In this document: positions 1 through 7,776 of the stretch, piece after piece
Layout: the number at the start of each line of letters is the position of its first letter
Position numbering within the stretch: the first letter of the stretch is position 1
From: Deltaproteobacteria bacterium
GTDB taxonomy: Bacteria; Myxococcota; JACRCW01
Length of the DNA stretch: 64,000 bases
Direction of reading: 5' to 3'
Assembly (NCBI GenBank): GCA_016218805.1
Contig: JACRCW010000128.1
Span: forward strand, 1-64,000
Position numbers and translations under genes: made by a program
The notes under the pieces: model-generated
The model's input: only the letters and a program-made list of their open reading frames with translations
Told to the model about the DNA's origin: nothing
The model's database searches: none

Positions 1-1
1 C

Positions 2-2416
2 GCGCCCGCCACGGCTCCCGCCGAGGTGCATGCCGCCGCCGCGCCCGGCCCGGCTGCCCCGGCGGTCCCCCAGGCCGCCCCGGCGCCCGCTGCGTCCGCG
101 CCCGCCGCCACCGCGGCCCCCGGCGCGCCCCCAGTTCCCCCCGCCGCCCCGGCAACCGCCGCCATCCGTCCGTCTGAGGACGGCGTCAGCCGAGTGGTCC
201 GCGTCATTGACGCAGCCGCCATCCGCGCCCGCCTGCAGGCCGAGGGCCGCGACCTCACCAACCGCCGTCCGTCACGCCCCGGCGCGCCCGGCCGGCCCGG
301 CAGCTTCCGCGAGATCCGCGTGGTCCCCGACCACCGCGGCGGCGGCGTGCAGATGGTGGACGTCACCCAGCGCAGCGGGTTTGGCGCGCCGGGCGGTGCC
401 CCCGCCCCGGGCATGGCGCCGGGTGCCCGTCCCGCCAAGCCGGGCGGTGGCGGCGGCCGCAAGGGCCGTGACGAGGGCGGCGGTGATGGCTTCCGCCGCA
501 GCGAGGTGGCCGAACGCGCCGGTGCGCGCGACCTGTGGGTCACCCCGGGCAAGAAGCGCAAGGCGGCCAAGCGCGGGCAGGAGACGCAGGTCACCACGCC
601 CGCCGCGCACAAGCGCGTCATTGACATCCAGGGCACCATCCAGGTGGGGGAATTGGCCCGCCAGATGTCCATCAAGGTGGGCGACATCATCCGCAAGCTG
701 ATGAGCATGGGGATGATGGTCACCATGAACCAGAACATTGACTTCGACACGGCGGCCATTGTGGCGCAGGAGTTTGAGTTTGAGGTCAAGAACGTGGAGT
801 TCCAGGAGGAAGACCTGCTGGCGGGTGAGACCCAGGAAGTGGGCACCCGGACCACCCGGCCTCCCGTGGTCACCGTCATGGGCCACGTGGACCATGGCAA
901 GACCAGCCTGCTGGACGCCATCCGCTCCGCCAACGTGGCGGCGGGTGAGGCCGGAGGCATCACGCAGCACATTGGCGCGTACAGCGTGGTGATTCCCAAG
1001 GGGCGCATCACGTTCCTGGACACGCCCGGTCACGAGGCGTTCACCGCCATGCGCGCGCGCGGCGCCAAGATGACGGACCTGGTGGTGCTGGTGGTTGCCG
1101 CGGATGACGGCGTCATGCCGCAGACCATTGAGGCGGCCAACCACGCCAAGGCCGCCAACGTGCCCATCGTTGTGGCGCTCAACAAGATTGACAAGGCGGA
1201 GGCCAACCCGGACCGCGTCAAGCAGCAGCTGGCGGAGCACGGCCTGGTCCCTGAGGACTGGGGCGGCACCACCATGTATTTCCCCGTCAGCGCCAAGAAG
1301 CGCACCGGCGTGGACGCGCTGCTGGACGGCCTGCTGCTGCAGGCCGAAGTGATGGAACTCAAGGCGGATGCTGACCGGCTGGCCAAGGGCGCCATTGTGG
1401 AGGCCCAGCTGGACAAGGGCCGCGGGCCGGTGGCCACCCTGCTGGTGCAGGAAGGCACGCTGCACACCGGGGACGCCATTGTCGCTGGTGAGTGCTACGG
1501 CCGCGTTCGCGCCATGTATGACGACCGCGGGAACACCGTGGAAGTGGCCACGCCCTCCACGCCGGTCATGGTGCTGGGCCTGGATGGCGTGCCCAACGCG
1601 GGTGACCACATGGATGCCGTGGCGGACGCGGACACGGCCAAGACCGTGGCCACCCACCGCCGCATGAAGCGGCGCGAGAAGGAGCTGGCGCAGGACAACC
1701 GGGTCACGCTGGAGAACTTCCTGGACAAGACCCGGAAGGACCAGGCCAAGGAGCTCAAGCTTGTTGTCAAGGCGGACGTGCAGGGCAGCGTGGAGGCCGT
1801 CAGCGCCGCGCTGGAGCGGCTGTCCAACAACCAGGTGAAGGTGGCCATTGTCCATTCGGGCGTGGGCGCCGTCACCGAGTCAGACGTCAACCTGTCCGCC
1901 GCCTCCGGCGCGGTGATCATTGGCTTTGGCGTGCGCCCGGATCCCAAGGCGCAGGCCCACGCTGAGCAGCACCACGTGGAAATCCGCACCTACAACATCA
2001 TCTACGAGGCCGCCGCCGAGGTTCGCGCCGCCATGGAGGGCCTGCTGGCCCCCACGCTGCGTGAGAAGTACCTGGGCCGGGCCGAGGTGCGGCAGGTGTT
2101 CCAGGTGGCCAAGGTGGGCCAGATTGCCGGCTGTCAGATTGTGGACGGGAAGATCAACCGCCAGGCCAAGCTGCGGCTGCTGCGGGACCAGAAGCACGTG
2201 TTTGAGGGCAAGGTGGGCTCGCTCCGCCGCTTCAAGGATGACGTGAAGGAGGTCCTGCAGGGGTTTGAGTGCGGCCTGTCCATTGAAGGCTACGGCGACA
2301 TCAAGGTGGGCGATGTCATTGAGGCGTTTGAGGTGGAGGTCATCCGCTCCAAGCTGGAGGGCGTCCCGGACCCGGCTGCGGCCTACCGCACCGCACCGGC
2401 AGAAGCCCGTCCCTGA
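2..2416 (+). CDS. infB: Translation initiation factor IF-2 (5' end outside window)
   Basis: GTPase that places initiator tRNA on the 30S subunit and promotes subunit joining. The frame is open to the left edge, so the true start lies outside; about 800 residues are visible. The first ~170 visible residues are a Pro/Ala/Gly-rich linker, followed by an IF2_N domain. The G domain then shows GHVDHGKT near visible residue 286 (P-loop), GGITQHIG (switch), DTPGHEAF near 332 and NKID near 386. The beta-barrel, IF2 and C-terminal fMet-tRNA-binding domains complete it. It opens a classic cluster (infB, DUF503, rbfA, DHH phosphoesterase, truB) on the same strand. The long low-complexity N-terminus is usual in high-GC bacteria. 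Identification is certain. Confidence 0.98.
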   Translation, partial: APATAPAEVHAAAAPGPAAPAVPQAAPAPAASAPAATAAPGAPPVPPAAPATAAIRPSEDGVSRVVRVIDAAAIRARLQAEGRDLTNRRPSRPGAPGRPGSFREIRVVPDHRGGGVQMVDVTQRSGFGAPGGAPAPGMAPGARPAKPGGGGGRKGRDEGGGDGFRRSEVAERAGARDLWVTPGKKRKAAKRGQETQVTTPAAHKRVIDIQGTIQVGELARQMSIKVGDIIRKLMSMGMMVTMNQNIDFDTAAIVAQEFEFEVKNVEFQEEDLLAGETQEVGTRTTRPPVVTVMGHVDHGKTSLLDAIRSANVAAGEAGGITQHIGAYSVVIPKGRITFLDTPGHEAFTAMRARGAKMTDLVVLVVAADDGVMPQTIEAANHAKAANVPIVVALNKIDKAEANPDRVKQQLAEHGLVPEDWGGTTMYFPVSAKKRTGVDALLDGLLLQAEVMELKADADRLAKGAIVEAQLDKGRGPVATLLVQEGTLHTGDAIVAGECYGRVRAMYDDRGNTVEVATPSTPVMVLGLDGVPNAGDHMDAVADADTAKTVATHRRMKRREKELAQDNRVTLENFLDKTRKDQAKELKLVVKADVQGSVEAVSAALERLSNNQVKVAIVHSGVGAVTESDVNLSAASGAVIIGFGVRPDPKAQAHAEQHHVEIRTYNIIYEAAAEVRAAMEGLLAPTLREKYLGRAEVRQVFQVAKVGQIAGCQIVDGKINRQAKLRLLRDQKHVFEGKVGSLRRFKDDVKEVLQGFECGLSIEGYGDIKVGDVIEAFEVEVIRSKLEGVPDPAAAYRTAPAEARP

Positions 2417-2491
2417 TCACGCGGGGCTCACCCTCCCGCCCCTCCACGGCGCCGTCCCACCAGGGACCGCGCGGCGTGGCCACGTGCCGCC

Positions 2492-2776
2492 ATGGTCGTT
2501 GGTGTTCTTGAACTTACGCTCACCTTCTACGCCGAGTCGTTGAAGGACAAGCGCAGCGTCGTCAAGCGGGTCATCCACCGCGCGCAGGAGAAGTTCAACG
2601 TGGCCGCTGCCGAAGTGGACGAGAACGACACGCTCAACACCGCAGTGCTGGGCTTTGTCACCGTGGGCAACGACGCGCGCTTCATTGGCAGCGTGCTGGA
2701 CAAGGTGGTGAACTTTGTTGAGCGGTTGGAAATAGCGGAAATTGTTGATCAATCATCCAGGGTGGACCACTGGTAG
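2492..2776 (+). CDS. DUF503 (YlxP-like) small protein
   Basis: A 94-residue protein of the DUF503 family, which sits beside infB and rbfA in many bacteria and is thought to act in ribosome maturation; the molecular role is not established. The N-terminal pattern VVGVLELTLTFYAESLKDKR followed by RSVVKRVI is typical of the family, as is the length. The ATG at 2492 lies 75 bases after the infB stop. The C-terminal tail (SSRVDHW) is lineage-specific. No catalytic motif is visible. Confidence 0.9.
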   Translation: MVVGVLELTLTFYAESLKDKRSVVKRVIHRAQEKFNVAAAEVDENDTLNTAVLGFVTVGNDARFIGSVLDKVVNFVERLEIAEIVDQSSRVDHW

Positions 2777-2827
2777 CCGCGGGGTTTCCCCGGCGGTATG
2801 GCTCGGGGATCCACGGAGGGAGCTGTC

Positions 2828-3253
2828 ATGCAGGGCAACCGTCACATCCGCGTGGGCGAGGCCATCCGCGAGGTGCTGGCGGAGGCGCTGATGCGCGGCA
2901 CGCTGCGCACGCGGGAACCGCTGGCCTTCACCACCGTGACCGGCGTGGAGGTCACCAAGGACCTGCGCGAGGCCAAGGTGTTTGTCAGCGTCTACGGCAC
3001 GGACGCGCAACGGAAGACCACCATGGAGGCGCTCACCAAGGCCCAGGGCTTCCTGCGCGGCGAGGTGGGGCGCGCGCTGCGGACCAAGCACACGCCGTCC
3101 CTGGCGTTTGTGCATGACGCCAGCGTGGAGCGCGGGGCGCGCGTGGGGGCGGCCATCCGCGAGGCGCGCGCGCGTGACGACGAGTTGGCGCGGGAGCGCG
3201 GGGATGCGCCCGCCGCGGCGCCGCCGGCCAAGACGGAGGGGGAACATGGATAG
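2828..3253 (+). CDS. rbfA: Ribosome-binding factor A
   Basis: Assists 30S subunit maturation by binding near the 5' helix of 16S rRNA. The protein is about 141 residues with the family's KH-like fold; the N-terminal RVGEAIREVLAEAL helix and the DLREAKVFVSVYG strand (VTKDLREAKVF) are diagnostic. The ATG at 2828 is preferred over an in-frame start at 2798 because GGAGGG lies about 8 bases upstream and the family begins with this helix. The C-terminus carries an Ala/Pro-rich extension. The stop at 3253 overlaps the start of the next gene by 8 bases, suggesting translational coupling. Confidence 0.95.
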   Translation: MQGNRHIRVGEAIREVLAEALMRGTLRTREPLAFTTVTGVEVTKDLREAKVFVSVYGTDAQRKTTMEALTKAQGFLRGEVGRALRTKHTPSLAFVHDASVERGARVGAAIREARARDDELARERGDAPAAAPPAKTEGEHG

Positions 3254-4328
3254 GACCCTTGCGGTGGAGATGCGCACGCCGTCCAGCCCGTCCGGGCGGT
3301 CCGGGCACGGGCCAGTGACCAGCGGGGGGGACGCCATGCGCCAGGTAGCGGAGGCGCTGCGCCAGGCGCGGCGCGTGCTCATCACCGGCCACGCGGACCC
3401 GGATGGAGACGTGGCGGGCGCGGGCAGCGCGCTGGTGTGCGCGCTGCGGGCGCTTGGGAAAGAGCCGGTGCTGTTCAACCCGGACCCCTTCCCCGCCGGC
3501 TACAGCCACCTCCCCGGCGCGGACGCGCTGGTGCACCGCCTGCCGCCGGACGCGGCCTTTGACGCCACGGTGATTGTGGACGCCGCGCGGTTGGACCGCG
3601 TGGAGAGCTTCCTGCCGCGCCCCGCGTCGCTGCGCGGCACGGTGCTGTGGGTGGACCACCACGCGCGCAGCGGCCCATGCGGGGACATTGAGTGGATTGA
3701 TTCGGACGCCGCCGCCATGGGCGAGATGCTGTACGCGCTGTTCCGCCACATGGGCGTGACGGTGGACGCGCAGATCGGCATGGGCCTGTACGCCACGCTC
3801 ATCGCTGACACGGGCGGGTTCCGGTACGAGAGCACCACGCGCGCGGCGCTGCGGCTGGCCGCCGACTTGGTGGAACTGGGCGTGAAACCCTGGGAGGTGG
3901 CGCAGCAGGTGTATGAGCGGCAGCCGCTGGAGCGCGTGCGCCTGCTGGCGCGCGTGCTGGGCACGCTGCGCGTGGGGAAGAGCGGGCGGTTTGCGTGCGT
4001 GACCATGGCGCTCAGGGACCTGGCGGAGACCATGGCGTCCCCCTCCATGAGCGATGGGATGATCAACCACGCGCGCGGGATTGACGGCGTGGAGATGGCC
4101 GCGCAGCTGGACGAGATGGGCGGCGACCGCTGGCGCGTGACGCTGCGCAGCCGCGGCGGCGTGGAGGCGGGCGCGGTGGCGCGCATTGTCGGCGAGCGCG
4201 GCCACAAGTACGGCGCCACCTTCATGCTGCACGGCACGGAGGCGGAGATTGTGCGGCGGCTGGAGGATGCGGTGGACCAGGCCTGGCGCGGTGACGTCCC
4301 GCCGCCACCGGCTGACCGCGGCATGTGA
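3246..4328 (+). CDS. DHH-family phosphoesterase (NrnA/pAp phosphatase-like)
   Basis: Predicted Mn-dependent nanoRNase/pAp phosphatase of the DHH/DHHA1 family, which in other bacteria degrades very short oligoribonucleotides and 3',5'-pAp. Visible motifs are GHADPDGDVAGAGSAL (metal-binding Asp cluster), the DHH-like WVDHHARS, IADTGGFRYEST, and a C-terminal DHHA1 domain with GGVEAGAVARIVGERGHKYG. The position between rbfA and truB is a recurrent arrangement. The start at 3246 overlaps rbfA by 8 bases and is chosen for coupling; ATG 3336 (MRQVAEALRQ), behind a G-rich stretch, would give a more typical family N-terminus and cannot be excluded. The TGA overlaps the truB ATG by one base. Confidence 0.92.
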   Translation: MDRTLAVEMRTPSSPSGRSGHGPVTSGGDAMRQVAEALRQARRVLITGHADPDGDVAGAGSALVCALRALGKEPVLFNPDPFPAGYSHLPGADALVHRLPPDAAFDATVIVDAARLDRVESFLPRPASLRGTVLWVDHHARSGPCGDIEWIDSDAAAMGEMLYALFRHMGVTVDAQIGMGLYATLIADTGGFRYESTTRAALRLAADLVELGVKPWEVAQQVYERQPLERVRLLARVLGTLRVGKSGRFACVTMALRDLAETMASPSMSDGMINHARGIDGVEMAAQLDEMGGDRWRVTLRSRGGVEAGAVARIVGERGHKYGATFMLHGTEAEIVRRLEDAVDQAWRGDVPPPPADRGM

Positions 4329-5263
4329 TGGCACTGCTGGAGCAGGGCGGTTTCCTCGTCGTGGACAAGCCGGCGGGGAAGACGAGCCACGACATTGTGG
4401 GGATGGCCCGCCGCGCGCTGCACACGCGCGAGGTGGGGCACACCGGGACGCTGGACCCGTTTGCCACCGGCCTGCTGGTGCTGCTCACCGGCGCGCTCAC
4501 GCGCGCGGCGGACCTGGTGGGGCAGGGCCGCAAGCGCTACGCGGCCACCGCGCGGCTGGGTGTGGAGACCACCACGGATGACCTCACCGGGGAGCCGGTG
4601 GTCAGCCGCCCCGTCCACGTGACGGACGCCGCGCTGGCGGCGGCGCTGGGGGGGCTGACCGGGTCGCTGCGCCAGGTGCCGCCGGCCTTCAGCGCCAAAC
4701 ACGTGGACGGCGAACGCGCGCATGAGCGTGCGCGGCGCGGGGAAGCCGTGGAGCTGCGCGCCAACGACGTGACGGTGTACGCCATCACGCTCACGGCCCG
4801 GCGGGGGGACGAGCTGGACTTGACGGTGGAATGCAGCCGCGGGACGTACATCCGGTCACTGGCGCGGGACCTGGGGCGGGCCCTGGGCTGCGGCGCGCAC
4901 CTTGCCGCGCTGCGGCGCACCCAGGTGGGGCCGTTCTCCGTGGACAACGCGGTGGCGGCGGACGCGCTGTCAGAGGGGGCGCTGCACCCGGCGCCCGAGC
5001 TGGGCGCGCTGCTGCCGACGGTGGAGATTGATGAGCCGGGTGCCACCGAGCTGTGGCAGGGCAAGGCGCTGCGGGTGTGTGTGGTGGGCGGGATGGCGTG
5101 GGGCGCGGGGGAGGGCGGGCTCATCCGGCGCGGCGAGGCGCTGGTGGCGCTGGCCACCGCGCGCTGCGCGCTGGTGCCGGGCCAGGCCGCGGGCGCGCGG
5201 GAGCTGGAGGTGGGGCGGCGGTTCCCGGCGCCGCCCAGTCAGGCCTCGTCGGCCGGGAACTGA
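4328..5263 (+). CDS. truB: tRNA pseudouridine(55) synthase
   Basis: Makes pseudouridine 55 in the T-loop of elongator tRNAs. About 311 residues. The active-site block GHTGTLDPFATG is clear with catalytic Asp43; downstream KRYAATARLG, SAKHVDGERAHERARRGE and SRGTYIRSLARDLG are further TruB motifs. The ATG at 4328 overlaps the preceding stop (TGATG); an adjacent GTG at 4325 is also in frame. The 3' end overlaps the convergent GHKL ATPase gene by 25 bases, so the operon and the opposite-strand cluster have no spacer or obvious terminator between them. Confidence 0.97.
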   Translation: MALLEQGGFLVVDKPAGKTSHDIVGMARRALHTREVGHTGTLDPFATGLLVLLTGALTRAADLVGQGRKRYAATARLGVETTTDDLTGEPVVSRPVHVTDAALAAALGGLTGSLRQVPPAFSAKHVDGERAHERARRGEAVELRANDVTVYAITLTARRGDELDLTVECSRGTYIRSLARDLGRALGCGAHLAALRRTQVGPFSVDNAVAADALSEGALHPAPELGALLPTVEIDEPGATELWQGKALRVCVVGGMAWGAGEGGLIRRGEALVALATARCALVPGQAAGARELEVGRRFPAPPSQASSAGN

Positions 5264-7776
5264 CGGGCCGTCTCCAGCGCGCGCGCGGCCGCCTCCTGCC
5301 TGGAGCACCCCCCGGCCAGCGCGTGCTCCCACGCCGCCCGGACCGCCGCCTCCGCGCCCGCCTGGGCCACCTTGACCGGGGCGGCGGGGCGGAGCGGATT
5401 GAGCACCTCGGAGCCAAACGAATAGCAGGAGGGCGGCTCCCCGCTCTCGTCCCGCTGCGCGTGCCGCTCCACGGCCAGCGCGGTGACTTCGTCCAGCTCA
5501 CGGAGTGCCGCCGCCAGCGCCTCCGGCGCGGTGGGGTCCGGTGCGGCCAGGAGCGTCACGCGGACGTGGTGCAGGCACGCAAGGCGGCAGTTGTTGTCCA
5601 GTGGCGCTGCCGCGGCCGCGGCGGCCAGCACGCCCACCGGTCCGGCCAGGGCGCGAATCTGCTCCGGCGGCCGGTGCCCGCCGCCATAGCTCTCCGCGTG
5701 GTCAAGCAGACCGGACAGAACGTCCTCCTGCTCCTCGGCCGGCAGGTGCCTCAGGGCCTCCCGCAGGTCCTTGGCCAGGTCCACCATCTCCGCCGTCACT
5801 TCATCCACCACCTTGCGGCACCACCCGTCCACCTCCGCCAGTTCCGGCTGCGCCTCCCGTGCCCGCCGGTGGGCCCCCTGGCTGATGGCCGCGGCCAGGG
5901 CATGCGGGAACTGGCCGTAGATGCCGGCAAGCTGCTTGCTGAGCGCCGCCTGGGTCACGCGGACGCAGTGGCGGTGGGGCTCGTGCCGGGCCAGCCACCG
6001 CAGCGCTGCCGCCTTGTTGCCCCGCAGGCGGCCGCCCAGGTGCAGTTGTTTGCCCGCGGCAACCTGGGCAGCCAATGGCGCAAGCACCGCCCGCACCGCT
6101 TCGTCACTGGGCGCCAGGCCTTCCGCATCCGCCCACGGGCGCAGCCGGTATCCCACGCGCGCGCCCCGGACGGCCTCCAGCTCCGTGCGGCCCAGCGCGT
6201 ACGTGGGCACGCCGCGGGCCCCGTGGTCCAACGCGTCAAGCTCATTGCAGACCGCCTCCCATATCGGCCGGACCCGCAGGCCCAAGGTGTCGCCCAATGC
6301 GATGGCGCGGTCCCGGAAGGCCTCCGCGGGTGGGAACCCGGGCGGCGCCAGGATGTACAGCCACACCGTGTTTGCCAGGACAGACAGGCTGTCCTCCGCC
6401 GGCACAAACCGCGGCGTGGCCAGCTCCGCCGCCGGGTCCCGCGCGGCGTCCTCCCAGCGGCGTGCCCAGGCCTCCAGCGCGCCGGTGTGCCGCAGCGCGC
6501 CCCGGATGAGCGCCGTGAGGCGGTCGCCGTTGTTGCGTGCCGCCACGCCGGCCTTGCGCGCCAGCGCGCCCAGCGCCGGCACCAGCCCGTCCAGGAACGG
6601 CGCGGCCAGCCAGGTGGCGTCCACCTCACACGCCCGGCCGTCCCATTGGACGGAGTTCATGCCCTCCGGCACGTCCCGCACCTTGAAGCTCTTGTAGGGC
6701 GGCGGCGCGCCGCCCAGCGCCGTGTACACGTCGGCAACCACGTGCATGCGGGCCTGCTCCACCGGCGTGCCCTCCCGGGCCTGCTCCAGGCGGCCAAACC
6801 GCGCGTCCACCGTGGGCATGCCCACCGCCGCCAGCGTCACCGCTCCCAGGTGGAAGCCGCGGTTCTCCGCGTGGGTGTTGAGCCGGAAGTGCTTCTGGCT
6901 GCGCGCCAGCCAGCGCCGCGAGAAGGTCAGCTGGATGCCCCGGCTGGCGGCCGCCCGCACCAGCACCGTCAGCACGCGCCCGCCGCTCTGCCAGTCCCGC
7001 CGCAGGCGCAGGCAAACGTCACGCAGGACGGCGTCCGGGAGCTGCCGCGCAATCTGGGCCACCATGGGCCCTGCCGCCCGCAGGTCCCGCCGGTCGCGGT
7101 GGCCCTCCAGCACGTCTAACCGCGTCTCAAGCGAAAAGGTCAGCGCGCCGCCGCGCCGGAACGCCAGCGTCCCGCGGTGCTGCCGGCGGTAGAACAGGTC
7201 GCCCCGGTGGCTGTCCGGGGATTCGTAGACGCCCACGCCGGCCTCGCGGTCCACGTGGATGGGCTTGGCCAGCCGCGGGTTGTCCGCGTGGAGGAACAAC
7301 TCCTTGCCCGTGGCAAAGGCGTTGCGCAGCGCGCGTGACGCACCCTGGATGCGGACAAAACTGCCGGCGGCCTGGGCGGGGAGGTCCGTGACCCGGTAGC
7401 AGAGTTCCCGCCCCAGCTTCATGGGCACCAGCTCCGGGCGAATCACCCAGTTTCCCGCGCCCGCCTCCAGCGTCACGCCAAAGTCCCGCAGCAGCACCAG
7501 CGCGCAGATCTTGAACCCCTCGCCAAAGCCGCCGGCGCTGCGGCGCTCCGGCGCGTCCTTGGTGGTGGCGCCAATGTAGCGCAGGTAGTCCAGCTCAAAG
7601 ACCGACGGCCCGCGCACCGTGATGGTCCCGCCGCGCACCGTCACCTCCACGGCGCGGAAGTCCGCCACCTCGTCATAGAAGTTCTGGATGACATCCCGCG
7701 CCACCGTCTGCGCGTTCCAGCGCACCTGGTAGCCGTCCAGGAGGCTCAACCGCACCAGGCGTTCGGCGCCGCTCAC
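5239..7776 (-). CDS. GHKL-type (Bergerat-fold) ATPase, second paralogue, unknown function
   Basis: An 845-residue protein I cannot assign to a named family. Its first ~110 residues match the Bergerat ATP-binding fold: the N-box ARDVIQNFYDE (Asn/Asp that bind Mg-ATP) and the glycine lid AGGFGEGFKICAL. Shared with the upstream paralogue are YIGATTK, LFYRRQHRG and EGHRDRRDL. The long helical C-terminal half is unannotated. The region equivalent to the paralogue's HELAH motif reads GLVPALGALARKAG, so metal-binding residues are absent. It starts with GTG at 7776, overlapping the upstream stop (GTGA), so the two proteins are probably made together and may form a heteromer. Composition (ATT before G, CTG leucines) is host-like. 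The fold assignment is good; function is unknown. Confidence 0.82.
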   Translation of the reverse strand: MSGAERLVRLSLLDGYQVRWNAQTVARDVIQNFYDEVADFRAVEVTVRGGTITVRGPSVFELDYLRYIGATTKDAPERRSAGGFGEGFKICALVLLRDFGVTLEAGAGNWVIRPELVPMKLGRELCYRVTDLPAQAAGSFVRIQGASRALRNAFATGKELFLHADNPRLAKPIHVDREAGVGVYESPDSHRGDLFYRRQHRGTLAFRRGGALTFSLETRLDVLEGHRDRRDLRAAGPMVAQIARQLPDAVLRDVCLRLRRDWQSGGRVLTVLVRAAASRGIQLTFSRRWLARSQKHFRLNTHAENRGFHLGAVTLAAVGMPTVDARFGRLEQAREGTPVEQARMHVVADVYTALGGAPPPYKSFKVRDVPEGMNSVQWDGRACEVDATWLAAPFLDGLVPALGALARKAGVAARNNGDRLTALIRGALRHTGALEAWARRWEDAARDPAAELATPRFVPAEDSLSVLANTVWLYILAPPGFPPAEAFRDRAIALGDTLGLRVRPIWEAVCNELDALDHGARGVPTYALGRTELEAVRGARVGYRLRPWADAEGLAPSDEAVRAVLAPLAAQVAAGKQLHLGGRLRGNKAAALRWLARHEPHRHCVRVTQAALSKQLAGIYGQFPHALAAAISQGAHRRAREAQPELAEVDGWCRKVVDEVTAEMVDLAKDLREALRHLPAEEQEDVLSGLLDHAESYGGGHRPPEQIRALAGPVGVLAAAAAAAPLDNNCRLACLHHVRVTLLAAPDPTAPEALAAALRELDEVTALAVERHAQRDESGEPPSCYSFGSEVLNPLRPAAPVKVAQAGAEAAVRAAWEHALAGGCSRQEAAARALETARQFPADEA